From the NCBI RefSeq assembly GCF_020497125.1, contig NC_059084.1, forward strand, positions 36,988,185 through 37,052,184: a stretch of DNA of 64,000 nucleotides, given 5' to 3'. Positions 20,189 to 31,799 of the stretch are shown here, piece after piece. Under the pieces are notes generated by a model that saw only the letters and a list, made by a program, of their open reading frames with translations, searched no databases and was not told the origin of the DNA. The translations under genes and the position numbers were made by a program. This DNA is from Mauremys mutica. Its lineage: Eukaryota > Chordata > Testudines > Geoemydidae. Numbering within the stretch: position 1 is the first letter of the stretch; every line of letters begins with the position of its first letter.

Positions 20189-21477
20189 CATGGGCGGCTC
20201 TAGACTAGCTGCCAGCAACTCGTGCCCTAGGGGAACCACGCAATTGGCGCCCCCACCCCGAAACTCCAAAGGGAGATCTAGGCTGAGGTTTTTGGTAAAT
20301 TGGAAACATTTTTCCCCTTTTTTTCCTTTTAAATTTTTTAAGCTTTTTTTTTTAATAGAGACTTAATTATTCGGTTTGTCCATCTGTCTGTCCAACCAAT
20401 GTTTCTGAGATCAGATAAAATAGAGACACAAAATTTTCAGAATAGATTTGTACACAACAGCTAGATGATATTTCAGTCCGATTTCAAATAAAAATGCATT
20501 AAAAATTGTAATTATAATATTTATTATTACAAATACAAAATCATCCATTATACTATCCTGCTTTAACTGCCATTACCACCACATTTGATATAGAAAGAAA
20601 TAAGATAACTCTTCAATGAACTTTAACTTGTATTTACAAAACACTCCAAATAAAAAACACTCTGTGCTCTTAAAACATGACTTTTCTTGCTTTAAATTTT
20701 GAAACTTCAGTCACTAGTTCTTTTAGATCCAGTTTCCAGCTATTTCATTCTCTACTGACATTGTGAAAAGTCCAACAAGTCTCTCTTGTACCATTGTTGA
20801 ACGCAGATATGTTGTTATCAAATTTAACTTTGAGAAGCTACATTCCCTACTAGCTACGGAAACTGGCAAAGTTAAAAGAATGTGTTGAGCTATAAAAATG
20901 TTTGGAAAACTGTCTGTGAGTTTATTTTCACACACAAATTTCAGTACTTCTGCAGGAGTGGAATGTTTCTTAAGTCGTCTTGAAAAAGCCTGAAGCTCAC
21001 TACACAAATCTGTAGCATCAATGTTTTCTGAATTTTCGTGAGTCAATGCCAACTCCAGTTTTATACAAAATTATCTCATTTGTTTTACTGTTTTCTTTTG
21101 CAAGTTGTGGATCTCATATAGAAAGCCAAATACTGACTCTAGCTGCTGCATCTGTTGAAATCTTTCGTCAACCGAGTGAATAACAGTATCAAGGACTAAG
21201 CAGTAGAAATTCACTTTGAACCTTTGTTCTGGGTTCTGAATGGGTGTGTCTCATCCTTCATACAAAAACTGCTGTTTCTTTTGCAGAATGCAACCTTGCT
21301 CTCGTTCAACTTCTGTCGGAAAGTCTATTTCTTCAGCAAGCTCGAGAGAATCTACCAGTGTTCTTTTGAACCCTTCATCACTTCTGAATTCCTCCAGAAT
21401 ATTTTTAAGTTTGCTGCAATTTGTAAATAGCACAATGTATGTTCAAGGTCTTTTCCTGAAACTGCTTACTAGTGAGA
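20189..21477 (-). pseudogene. hAT transposase remnant (minus) with 3' terminal repeat
   Basis: At 20720-21052 the minus strand encodes a hAT C-terminal dimerisation segment (LLTLPVSVASRECSFSKLNL, then YLRSTMVQERLVGL). At 21251-21433 lies an upstream part (SLELAEEIDFPTEVE). The pieces are out of frame with each other and the N-terminal half is absent. The left end CATGGGCGGCTCTAGAC resembles the terminal repeats of the small elements at 21723-22161 and 26806-27172. It may therefore be a relic of their autonomous relative. The right side is cut off by the Penelope-like element. Confidence 0.75.
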
Positions 21478-21722
21478 AGAACAGGAGTACTTGTGGCACC
21501 TTAGAGACTGACAAATTTATTTCAGCATAAGCTTTCATGGGCTACAGCTCACTTCTTTGGATGCATAGAAGGGAACACACAGGCAGGAGATATTTATACA
21601 TACAGAGAACTTGAAAAGGTGGAAGTATGCATACCAACTGGAAGAGTCCAATCAATTGAGATGAACTATCGTCAGCAGGAGAAAAAAACCTTTGAAGTGA
21701 TAACTGAGATGACCCATAGAAG

Positions 21723-22161
21723 CAGGGGCGGCTCTACAAATTTGGCCACCCCAAGCAATCATGCCCGGGAGGCGCCCCCGAGCCGCGGGAGCAGCGGACC
21801 TCCCGCGGGCATGACTGCGGAGGGTCCGCTGGTCGCGTGGCTCGGCTGGACCTCCCGCAGCTGCGGGCGGTTCGCTGGTCCGGCGGCTCCGGTTGAGCTG
21901 CCGCAGGCATGCCTGCGGGAGGTCCAGCCAAGCCACGGGACCAGCGAACCGCCCACAGTCATGCCTGCGGGAGGTCCACTGGAGCCGCCGGCCGAGCGTC
22001 CCCTCCGCAGTCATGCCTGCGGCAGGTCTGCTGCTCCCGGGGCTCCGGTGGACCTCCCGCAGGCATGACTGCGGCAGGTCCGCCGGCCCAGCCTGCCGCC
22101 CCCCCGGGAAAGGGCCGCCCCAGGCGGGTGCTTGCCCCGCTGGGCTCTGGAGCCGGCCCTG
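21723..22161. mobile_element. hAT MITE with perfect 8-bp target duplication
   Basis: The ends CAGGGGCGGCTCTACA and, in reverse complement, CAGGGCCGGCTCCAGA flank 439 bp. CATAGAAG is present on both sides (21715-21722 and 22162-22169). The interior is very GC-rich and built of alternating direct and inverted CCTCCCGCAGGCATG-type units, which create spurious ORFs on both strands. There is no transposase. Confidence 0.9.
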
Positions 22162-22312
22162 CATAGAAGGTGTGAGGAGAACTTAACATAGGGAAATAGA
22201 TTCAATTAGTGTAATGACCCAACCATTCCCAGTCTCTGTTTAAACCTAAGTTAATTGTATCCAGTTTGCATATTAATTCGAGTTCAGCAGTCTCTCTTTG
22301 CAGTCTGTTTTT

Positions 22313-22513
22313 TTAGTTTTTTTGTTTTAAAATTGCCACCTTCAAGTCTGTCACTGAGTGGTTAGAGAGGCTGAAGTGTTCTCCCACTGGTTTTTGAATG
22401 TTATGATTCCTGATGTCAGATTTATGTCCATTTATTCTTTTGCGTAGAGACTGTTCAGTTTGGCCAATGTACATGGCAGAGGGGCATTGCTGGCACATGA
22501 TGGCATATATCAC
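22313..22513 (-). pseudogene. GIY-YIG endonuclease fragment of the Penelope-like element
   Basis: A 66-residue frame carries YIGQTEQSLRKRINGHKSD, with paired cysteines upstream (CQQC). This is the arrangement of the GIY-YIG domain fused to Penelope-type reverse transcriptases. The upstream reverse transcriptase is gone, and a 16-base tandem duplication (TGATGGCATATATCAC, about 22499-22531) marks the truncation point. It is non-functional as it stands. Confidence 0.75.
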
Positions 22514-22579
22514 ATGATGGCATATATCACGTTGGTAACCACTCAGTGACAGACTTCAAGGTGGCACTGTAATGACATT

Positions 22580-23400
22580 GATGGTCTTTCTTTCTATGCC
22601 CAACAAACTCATCTCTCTCTGTCAGCCATTGCTGCTGAGCACTGCAGCATCTGACTACAAGCCTCCTGCCCCACTGCACATTATACAGTATAGCCGCCCC
22701 TTCCCCACCCCCACCCTCTGCTGCCTCTAGTGCCCATTGTACAGTATAGCCTCCCCTCCCCCGCTCCCACCCTCTGCTGCCCCCTAGTGCCCATTATACA
22801 GTATACCTGACCTTTACCTATCTTGTACTCCCTGATGTCATCTAAAGGCTACCTGAAAACTAGTCCTTTAATTAAGAAATATCCATCATTTTTTCACCCT
22901 TCTGATGTGTATTCAGTCTGATAATGGCAAATCCTCATATTCATCACAATTAACTTTTATTTCTCATTGTTCTCTTCATCATATTTAACTATTTCCCCTC
23001 TTTCTGAAATTTTCTGTCTTCCCTTAACTCCATAAAACCGGATACCTTCTAAGCTATCACTGGCTTGTTGTGTCACAGTGGGGATAGAAAGAACATCAGC
23101 CACTGAACACTTACAGAGCATGCTGGAAACATATTGTGTTTTTCCAGTGAGGTTCTCTATACCTTTAAGCCCAGTATTGACCTTTTCCTATGGATGGGAA
23201 TTGAACACAGACATCTTAGATTCTGCATTGGGTCCTGCTCTAACTCACTAGATCCCATATTTCTCCAACATCTGATCAAAGAACTGATAAGTCCTGAAAC
23301 TTCATCTACTATCTTCTAAGCTACTGGACCCCACTTCCCTCTCATAAAAGCAATACCCCAATGTATGTGCTTTAGCTGCTCTGCCACCTTGCTTTAGAAC
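22580..23400 (+). repeat. Block C, second copy (unit 2)
   Basis: It contains the TATACAGTATAGCCGCCCC minisatellite (about 22680-22800, two or more units) and the downstream sequence to CAATGTATGTGCTTTAGC. It matches 2170-2950 on the same strand and 56560-57400 in reverse. No RNase-like exon precedes it; the position is occupied by hAT and Penelope debris. Confidence 0.7.
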
Positions 23401-23649
23401 ATTTCAGGAGCACAGGTAATAACGAAAGTTGATCTCTGAAAGCAATAAGTCCCATATGGTGTAAGGAATTTAGTTAGTTGTGCATGCTCTTTGCTTTAAG
23501 GAATTTGCCTGACATATCTTGAAGCACCTATTTTGAAGTTCCTGCCCCTTTAGGAAGGAAGGCTTCTAGTTTTGGGGAGAATACATTTTCCTCTTGCTAC
23601 TGCTTCTTTAATTATTTTTAAGATCCACACAAATTTGTATTTTCCCATT
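23401..23649. other. Junction between block C and gypsy copy 2
   Basis: No gene recognised. Block D and the gypsy 3' half present in units 1 and 4 are missing here, consistent with a deletion. Confidence 0.4.
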
Positions 23650-25184
23650 CTGCTTTATAACAGGTACCATCAGTACACACCTTGGCTCAGACATTTTCTC
23701 AGTTATGCCATTCTTCTCCATTCTCTTTAACTCAAGTTTCTACTTTGGGAAGTAGCAGGATAGGAATTCTGTGGGCTGTATGTACATTACATGGTTCAAA
23801 ATTGTGTCTTAAGACTATTTCTACTGGAGCACCTTCTAAAAGTCCAGTATCACCAAATGTCCCATCATCTTTATCCACCTCTCTCACTAGACCCACCAGG
23901 CAATCACACTGCAACCAAGGAGACTGGTGGTCTCCCATCCTCTAATCACATATACTTTAAAATTAAAGCCATGCAGTTCAAAATACTTCCGAGGCAATTT
24001 AGGACAGTATCTGCTGATTTCAGCTCCAGGAGGGGTTGAAGGTGATTATAAGTCCCTACTGAAATGACTGTTACCTCTGCACCCGAATCTAGTTGAAAGT
24101 TAACAGTCTTTCCACCCTCCAGGCCTGCTCTGCTGCATTACACATGATTGAGCCCAGAAAAAACCTCTCTTGACACTCAGTGGTCACTTCACGTACTGCC
24201 TTTGCATGGCAGGCAGCAGCAAAATGTCTTATTTTTGTGCATTTATGACATTTGGCTCCTTTCACTGGGCAATCACCTCTTGGACCATGAGCTTTCCTAT
24301 ATTTGTGCACCTAGTTGGAAAAGTGCTCTCTTTTGCCTGGGGCTTACCCCACATTGCCTTTGAGGATTTATTACAATTGTTTTTTTGTAGATGGGCTATA
24401 TCCCCTAGTGTGACTCTCTTTATACGACACTTCCTCTGTGTTTCTGCTTGGCAGCCACTTGTCTCTGTTTTGACTTATAATCATCTCCGATTCTCATGCC
24501 ATTTCTCCTGCTGTGGGAAGGGTAAAATCCCTCTTGGTCTGCAGTTTCTTGGACAGTCCTTCCCTAAAATGCCCATCGCTACTCTGTATGTAATGTGCAC
24601 TTCCTTTTTGTCTTCAAAATCACAGTTTTCTGATGTGCCTCACAAACTTCTTATAAAAGATTCCATAGACTCCCCAGGCATTTGGATGTGCTGGTAAAAA
24701 CACACTTGGTCATAAACCACATTACAACATGGTATAAATTGCTCATCAAATTTAGCCAGCCCCACAGCAAAATTGTTCTTGTGGCTCGCCTTTCCAAAGG
24801 ATTTCAATATACGTTCAGTATCCCTGCCCATGGCATAGACCAGGGAACTATCTTGCATCTCCCCATTCTCCTTGTGGAGTTTAGTTGCAATGGGAAAAAT
24901 GTGCAAACTGCTCCTTCCACACAGGCATGTCTGTGGTCTGTTAAAGCTGAAGCTCTCTGGGCTGGGGCATGAAACTTTGGCATTTTGATGAAATTCTGAC
25001 ATTCCTATTCTTTTTCTTCTGATGCTCTGTCAAGTTAGTCACAGAGACAGAGCCAAAATGGGCACCAGTTACAACCACCACTGTAGTGTAAGAAGGAATA
25101 TAGACTGTATCCACCATATAGTAGAGATGTGCTGTGGTTTTCTTTGCACAGAGTTGCCTATTGCAACTTAAGCTTTCCATCACA
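23650..25184 (-). mobile_element. Ty3/gypsy copy 2, 5' LTR to start of reverse transcriptase (minus)
   Basis: 5' LTR at 25184-25028 (TGTGATGG...AACTTGACA). Gag follows (YDQVCFYQHIQMPGESMESF, 24660-24720 region), then a CX2CX4HX4C knuckle (CHKCTKIRHFAAAC, about 24215-24260). The protease-side region and the HRIPILLLPKVE start of reverse transcriptase lie around 23732-23800. It is broken by stops and frameshifts and lacks everything 3' of the start of reverse transcriptase. Confidence 0.75.
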
Positions 25185-25189
25185 GCTCC

Positions 25190-25960
25190 AGTTTGCAGGC
25201 TAAGGGCTCTGGAGGGAAATGTTCAATCTGGTTCTTCTGCAGTCTGTCTGCAGAGAGCCATCCTAGAGTAAGATGGGGTGAGTTGTGCCTCAGGAGCAGC
25301 CTGATTTTAATCTCTGTGGTTTGAGACTCTTGTGTGTTAGGATTCTGGATTGTAAGAAGTAAAGTCATGCATGTTCCATTGCACCTTTCCAGCAAAAGCA
25401 ACGTATGTTCTTTATGTCAACTTTCTATGTTGTCAACATAACAGACAGAAAGCACAGTTTCCCCCTGCACTTCCTTTAAATTAACGTGGGCAACCAAAAA
25501 CCTAAGCAGGTCAGTTGTTATATTCTCCAAGCATCCTGGATAAAAATAATTGTGAGAATCTCTTAAATTCAGTAAAGGAACAGGCAAACTTGTTATGAGT
25601 TAACATTCTAACCGAACCCATCATTTTATTGATAGCCCTTTTTGCCTTAGTATTGAAGTTTACACCCTACACTTCCCTACTTCAACTTGATATTCCTGCT
25701 GGGGTTGGGTTCAGAGGGAATTTTGCTGCTCTGGCTGCAATCAAAGATTTTACTGCAATTGCAAACTCAGTGAGTGTGTGTCTGGTGCCCTGGTGTGCAG
25801 GGTGTGGGTATCTCTGTCTGTCACACACATACCCTGGACAGGCCTAGGATCAGGGGAAGTCTGGCACTCAGAACAGGTCACCTCCTGCTTTCTTGCAGAG
25901 CTTTAGAGGAACGATTCACATCTCCAGACAGGGAAGTGTGGATGGGAGCAGGGGCACTCT
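25190..25960 (-). repeat. Gypsy 5' flank shared with 48960-49639
   Basis: The reverse complement of this stretch matches 48960-49639, with shared text CCTTTACTGAATT, GGCACAACTCACCCCA and GACACCAG/GCACCAG. Because flank as well as element is shared, copies 2 and 3 of gypsy arose by segmental duplication and not by separate insertions. Confidence 0.7.
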
Positions 25961-26479
25961 GATAGGGTTAGCTTACTCAGGAAAAACAGGGACCTAGTAC
26001 ACAGACACTGCAATGGCTGAGCACTACAAATCCCTCCGATTAGATAGGTAGACAGACAGATATAGAGACAGACTATAGCAGAGTGACAGCTCACCTACAG
26101 TTGAGACCAATTTTCTATTTTAAACGTGACAATTTTAAGTGCTCTAAAATCTACATTGGGACTCCAATAGCCTTGAAATGTGGTGCACCTAGCAGGGGAT
26201 ATGGGTTTCTATAAATGGTCCAAATTTGGGGCCATTTACCCAACAGCTTCTTGAGATACAGCCCTTGGAAGAAAAAAAACCCCAAACCTTTTCTTAAGTT
26301 CACAGATTCCAGAAGCCTACTTTTGCTCCCAGATTGAGCTCAAACCAGGGGGCGCTGTGCTGCAGAGAGGGAGTTCTAACTTCACAGTCTCGGCTGACCC
26401 CAGTGTGGCACCAGGGGGCACAGTGCTGCAGGGAGCAGTGTGCAGCAGGACTGGGGTTGGGACCTGGTGGGGTTTGTTG
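25961..26479. other. Orientation switch between unit 2 and unit 3; no gene
   Basis: Plus-oriented units lie to the left and minus-oriented blocks B, A and E to the right. I see no RNase-like exon on either strand. A short stretch with repeated GGGGCGCTGTGCTGCAG-like text lies at 26345-26440. Confidence 0.4.
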
Positions 26480-26797
26480 AGTGTTGACAGGTACTTCACA
26501 AGGTATGCCTTGTGAGATATTGTTTGAATATTCATAATCCACTGATCATCATTGTCATGGTAAAATATATGTAACAACATTGTAGGAAGAGTTGTAAGGT
26601 TTTACTGCATTACATTGCTGATGACATATTCCAAGTGTAGAAAAGCTGGCACAAACCACTTCCTCAGAGACAAAGGTAGCCAACACCTCAGCCAGGTGTC
26701 TACGAGATTACCTGGATTATTACTTAAACAGCCATTCTCTGGCAGGAAAGAGTGTGTGCGTGAAAAATCTACATCCTGACTGGGAGTTTCCCCCTCA
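26480..26797 (+). repeat. Block B, second copy (unit 3)
   Basis: Reverse-complement match to 1190-1525 (AAGGTATGCCTTGTGAGATA, AAATATATGTAACAACATTG). It lies next to block A in the same relative order as in unit 1 but on the other strand, with a hAT MITE between them. Confidence 0.65.
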
Positions 26798-26805
26798 CTC
26801 AGATG

Positions 26806-27172
26806 CAGGGCCAGCTCTACTGTTTTTGTCGCCCCAAGCAGCGCGCCGAATTGCTTCCGCGGATGGTGGGGGCAGTCCGTGCACCGTTAGGGCGGCATGC
26901 GCATTTCCGTGGCGGCGGTAATTTGGCGGCAGCTTCTGTCTTCAACTAGAAGACAGAAGCTGCGCCGCCGTGGACAGCTGAACATAGAAGCTGCCACTGA
27001 ATTGCCGCTGCCGTGGGAACGCGTGAGCCACCCTAACACACACGGACTGCCCCCGCCGTCCGCAGTGGCAATTCAGCGTGCTGGTTGGCGGCAAAAACAC
27101 ACGGACTGCCACCCCTTGCAGATTGCCGCCCCAAGCACCCACTTGGGATGCTGGTGCCTGGAGCTGGCCCTG
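26806..27172. mobile_element. hAT MITE between blocks B and A
   Basis: Ends CAGGGCCAGCTCTACT and, in reverse complement, CAGGGCCAGCTCCAGG; 367 bp. The flanking 8-mers CTCAGATG (26798-26805) and CTCCGATG (27173-27180) differ at one base. The interior has an inverted repeat around GAAGACAGAAGCTGC and no transposase. The terminal repeats match the MITE at 21723-22161. Confidence 0.87.
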
Positions 27173-27309
27173 CTCCGATGGCTTTTACACAGCAGCAGCT
27201 GGTACTGACTCTTGCACAAGAGAGAGGGCTATAAAGGCAGAAAGCAGTGGTCCCAAAGGCCTTCTTCTCCCCCTTTCTATCTGCTCAAAACATCACCAAA
27301 GCCTGGAGC

Positions 27310-27785
27310 ACTGGGAGGGGTAATGCATTAAACAGTTGTGTCAGCTCAATCCTGCAACAGCTGCTTATTAAAAGCAGGGGCCCAGCAGGCAGGGTGTTGG
27401 AGGGAAACAAACAGCACGTGTCCTGACAGAGGCTCCACAGAAACATCAGTAGGTGTGTTTCCCTGCAAGCAAGTGAAGGTGCAATTGTAGCACAGGTGGG
27501 CGGTGTCACCAGCTTTCATCTGACAAGTGTGGGTAATAACAGCCAACAGCGCAGACTTCACCGCAGGCTAGCTGGCCCAGTACCAGCCTTCCAGGAACTC
27601 TGGGTACCTACCCTGGTTGCCCTCTGTGCTGCTGTCCAGGCCAACATGTCCCCACTGGTGGTGTTTCCTGTGCTAGCAAGATTAAAGCTCACATGGGAAC
27701 ACTCACCCATGCTGCTATCACATCTTTGTTTGCTGTGTGGATGGACCCTGAGTCCTGACTCACTGGCACCTTCCTAATCCAGTCC
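27310..27785 (-). repeat. Block A, second copy (unit 3)
   Basis: Reverse complement of 1-480 with scattered differences and short indels. The TATA-like stretch of the first copy is not conserved here. Confidence 0.75.
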
Positions 27786-27839
27786 TAGCCTGGAAACTCA
27801 CAGCTCTGCCGGTGTCATTCCCGCTTCCCGCCCCCCAGC

Positions 27840-28440
27840 TGCCTACTATCCCGGGCTGGGCTCTGTTGCAGTCATTTATATGACATATATAGACCCAGAG
27901 AGTCAGTGCAGCTAATGTGACCCTGTCCCTGACCAAGTCTGAACCATGTTAAACAAGGTCCGGGATTTGGTATCCAGAAGCTTCGGCCTGCTCAGTCCCC
28001 TGGCAAACACATCCTTTCATGGGTTTATTAAGGGTAAAGAAAAGAAGGACAAACAGGTCAATCCTTTTTAATATATTAAGGTTTTTATTTTAACTACATC
28101 CCTTGTTCCCTTTTCCTGTAGTTGGGCAGAGGTTTCAGAAGGACGATCTCCCTGTCGGACAGTCTCACAAAAGGTATTAAAGATGCTGGTAACTGTCCCT
28201 TGGGGACAAAGAGAAGTAGTTAGTTGTGATGGGCTGGCGCTGTCATTGTTGCTGTTGTATTTACAGTCCAGTCCTGTTTCCTAGAAGACAAAACACGACA
28301 GACACACACACGAGAGGGGAAAGAGAAGAACGTCAAAGAGAGAAAATACAGCTTCTGTCTCTGGTGTGACTCTCCTTCGCAGCCTCGCAGCTGGAGTAAC
28401 CCAGGTCTGGCCACTGATCTTACCAGCCACTCAAGAGATT
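27840..28440 (-). repeat. Block E, second copy (unit 3)
   Basis: Reverse complement of the outer parts of 18180-20185, here uninterrupted. This proves that the LTR and CR1 in the other copy are later insertions. No coding sequence was recognised. Confidence 0.72.
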
Positions 28441-28444
28441 TGGC

Positions 28445-29457
28445 AATTTGTAGTAGCCTGGGGTGTTCAGGGCATTGCTTTTGCCTGCCTCTTTGATCAC
28501 AGGTTTACAGCCATGTTGCAAAATATGCAGACTTGACCGGCTAAGAAACTCTTATTAGATAGAAGGAGAAAAGGAGAGAGAGAGACGAGGAAAAAATCAG
28601 GTGAGGAAGGGAAATGACATCCTTGGGGCAGGGGAGGTGTCATAGGTCTTCTCCCCCACTTGGAGCTTTTGGGTTCCAAGATGGGGACCTGCATGGGCTC
28701 CTCTAAACTAATCCTAGTCTAGATCCGGTTTTGCTGCCACCAGTTAAGTTTAAAGTGGGTAACACACTGCCTGTCCCCCAAACTTCCCCTGGGGAACCCA
28801 GATTCAAACCCCTTGAATCTCACCAGAGACAGAGAAACAGCCAGTTCCCCTCCCCCCCTTCCCTTTCTCCAGCCTGCTCCGGAGAGATACACACTGAGTC
28901 AAATCCTTGACTCAACACAAAGAGGGACTCACCTCCCCCTCCCCTTCCCTTGAAGATGCAAACAAGAGAAGAATCAATCAAGTCCTAAAAAGAAAAGAGT
29001 TTATTAAAAGAACAAAAAGAAAGTACACTATCTCTGTAATAGCAGGATGGAACAATACACAGGGTCTAACTTATAACCTGGAGTGATTTCCCCCTCCCCT
29101 TTTCTTTCTCAGTAAAAGCAAAGTAACAGCAACAGAAATAAAGATATTCTTTCAGCAAAACACACAATTGCAAATGTAGAAATAAACTATAATACTAGTT
29201 CGCCTGTTTAACACTTACTAGCCTGAATAGATGAACAATACTGCAGAAATTTTGGAGGACTTGAAAAAGGTGTCTGGACTCCCTTAGCTCCAAAGAGAGA
29301 CTTAACTCAAAAAAAAAAACAGAAAAAAAACTTCCCTTCACAGAGATTTGAAATTATCTTGTCCCTGATTGGTCCTCTGGTCAGGTGTTTATCAGGTACT
29401 GCTTGTTAACCCTTTACAGGTAAAAGAGACCTTAACCCTTAACTAACTGTTTATGAC
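28445..29457 (-). mobile_element. LTR-like repeat (minus)
   Basis: On the minus strand it begins TGTCATAAACAGTTAGTTAA (29457 leftwards). It has the sequence features of a reptilian ERV LTR, with a T-rich tract, and block E ends at its left side. I could not identify matching target duplications, so the left end is approximate. Confidence 0.5.
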
Positions 29458-30295
29458 AGGAGGCAACAAAGTCTCCCACCCCAAGTGGTGGTTGGGGTTT
29501 CGCAGGAGCTGGTGGAGATGGCCAAATCAGCGGGGTCCCTCTCTGTTGCCTGGTCTCGTCAAAACATCTGTTGGGATTAGGTTGAAGGTGTCATGTTGGG
29601 TCTTGTGCTCCCAGGAGATGGCCAGGTTGGCAGCCATGGTGATAAAGCTCCCTCCTTCCTTGTCATTAGGTCAGCAATTGTTGCATTCGCTTCTTCTCCT
29701 CTGCCAGTTTTTCTTACTATCTTGTCCCCTTTGTCAAGGACCCCAAAGGAAGTGTTGGGTGGAATAGCTCCTCTACTCATTGTTTGGGTCAGCAGTGAGG
29801 CCTAAATTCCCACACACCAATGTTGGTCCATTGATTTCTGCTCCCTAATTTCTCTTGTTTACCAGGCATGATCTTGACATGGTCCTTGAGTGATGCCACG
29901 GTGATCTGTTTGTTTGGACTAATTCAGTCTCTGTCTCACTTTTGCACCTTTCACCATCAACATTTATTGCTGGGAATTTTGTCAACTTTTACTCTGTAGA
30001 GTTGATCTTAATATTGGGGTACATTCTCAGGCTCAATTATTACAACAGGTCCTCACCCCATCATAGCTCTGCTAGGGCCCCTCAATCCCCACCCGCATTC
30101 CTGTGCAAGGTGCGTAAAGGAATTGGATGTCATGAACAGTAGGGAGAAACTGACCGTCTAAATGGCTTCTGTGATTTGAAAGTGGCAGACAGAGCACATC
30201 TACCCTTTGGTCTGCTGTGCCATTAGTAGAGGAGAGAGCAGATTAGACCGATTCTGGTAGATCAAATCGTCCAGCACAAATGAAAAGTGGCCCCT
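29458..30295. other. No gene recognised
   Basis: Mixed sequence beyond the LTR. ORFs up to about 100 codons exist, but none shows a domain or is conserved elsewhere in the window. It could be internal ERV sequence. Confidence 0.4.
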
Positions 30296-30299
30296 GAAA

Positions 30300-31480
30300 G
30301 GCGTGAACTCACAACAGCTGATCACCAGAACTAACGCTTGACCCATGGGGCACCAGAGCCTTATGGAGCTGGTAGCAGTGGAATAATACAACAAGGGGTG
30401 ATGTCTGTACTGATGTATATTGCACATCCAGGCATCTAAATGATAGGTTCTTCTTTCTCTGCTGGATAAGAGTGATTCTCTGAAGAGAGAAGAACTCCCA
30501 TGGGATGCCGTTGAGTGTCTGGCCTCCCTCTGAGGGGCAGAAATGTACCCTTGGAATTTTAATATTGAAAGAAGGAGAAAGAGATGGGAAGAACACGATG
30601 AGAGGGAGAGAGGGATTGACAGATGAGTGATGTCAATTATTTTCTCTTGGGACCGAAGCTATGTCTGGAGTTTTTCAAGGGATCCGTTTGTTGGGCTGGA
30701 ATTTTTGGCTTGCTCTCCCATTGGCTCTGGGCAAGGGAAGAAAGGTGCTGTGTGGACAGGGACACAGAGGAATACATGGAGATACACACACAAGACACAA
30801 ACACACACCAGAGACAACACCAGAGAGAGACAAGTCTCTGACTCAAACCGGAAAGAGTCATACCCACAAATCACAAACACACACACAAGAAGTGTAACCG
30901 AGACATGCAAGACTCACAGAAAGCCGAGCATTCAAATACACACAACAAACATACCAAAGCAGGAGACATGGGAAGATGTGACTCCCAAAAGCAGCGGTCT
31001 GGGGTTTTCCTTTTTGGGCAGCAAATACCAGTAGAAAGGTGATTGTACCACTAGAGCTTGTTGCTGTCAATAGAGAGGCACAAACTACACTTCTATAAAC
31101 CATGGCTGTACCGATATACATGAATCTGCACCAGGGTTTCTACTGTAAATTGGTACAAAAACTGCTCTCTTTCTACCATCCATCCCCACTCACACTCATT
31201 TCTCCCCCTGTCTCCATCCACCTGTCCCCAGACACACCCATCTCGCTCTCTCTCTCTGTTTACATTTGTGCCCATTCCATTGTGGGAGACTCTGAAGACT
31301 GGCAGCTGCTACAGGAAAAAGGGAGGTTTGCATTGCCATAAGGATGATTGCCCAACCATTCCTGGCAGGTATAACTGGTGGACACGCCACGCTGGAGATG
31401 GGCCCACCAGGTGTTCTTAACATGCAGATTGGGAGTTTTAAAAGCTTTGGAACTAGTTAATGTCCTAGTTTCACTCAGGT
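30300..31480 (+). repeat. Block F, direct copy at 44515-45720
   Basis: Shared text includes CAGAAATGTACCCTTGGAAT against CAGAAATGTGCCCTTGAAAA, a CACACAAGACACAAACACAC A/C-rich run, and CCAGTAGAAAGGTG. The two copies lie 14 kb apart in the same orientation. The A/C-rich run creates spurious Thr-rich ORFs. Nature unknown; flanking or leader sequence of a larger duplicated segment is possible. Confidence 0.65.
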
Positions 31481-31799
31481 TGGCCCCTTTTACAGTCCTT
31501 GACTTCAAATTTGTCCCACTCAGCTTCTCACAGGGATTGGGGGCCTGCATGGCAGGGCTGGGGCTCAGGGATCCTGAATTATATCCCCTGCCTCAGGGGG
31601 GGCGAGGGGGGTCTAGGGGGTCAGAACAGGTGGGGCTATGAGTCAGGGTTCTTGGGTGAGGCTGTGTCTCAGAAGGGAGTGGGTGTAGCCCTTTGAGTAT
31701 GAGGAATTGGGACTCAGGACACCTGGGTTCTTTCTCCAGCCACTTGGGCACGGAGGTCTCACCCTGAAGGTTCTCTTTGGAATAGGGGTGTCAAGCATT
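31481..31799. other. No gene; SINE-like box only
   Basis: It contains a GGACTCAGGACACCTGGGTT box similar to the reptilian SINE body, and a G-rich stretch. Nothing else recognised. Confidence 0.35.

Larger units (their letters stand above)
21478..22572 (-). mobile_element. Penelope-like element 3' part (minus), split by a hAT MITE
   Basis: Read on the minus strand, a GIY-YIG endonuclease segment (22313-22513) is followed by a 3' region ending in AAGTACTCCTGTTCTT (about 21478). Bases 22536-22572 are an inverted copy of about 22330-22366 (CCACTCAGTGACAGACTTCAAG). A short inverted piece at the truncated 5' end is typical of Penelope insertions. The reverse transcriptase part is missing. The same 3' terminal sequence occurs at 33197-33318 and 59183-59315. 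Confidence 0.75.

Noticed and set aside
30780..30960. CRISPR-like or satellite array in the CACACA-rich stretch
   Set aside because: Irregular A/C-rich simple sequence without equal spacers, in a vertebrate genome.
30627..31034. 135-codon Thr/His-rich ORF
   Set aside because: The direct copy at 44.9 kb does not keep the frame; simple-sequence artefact.
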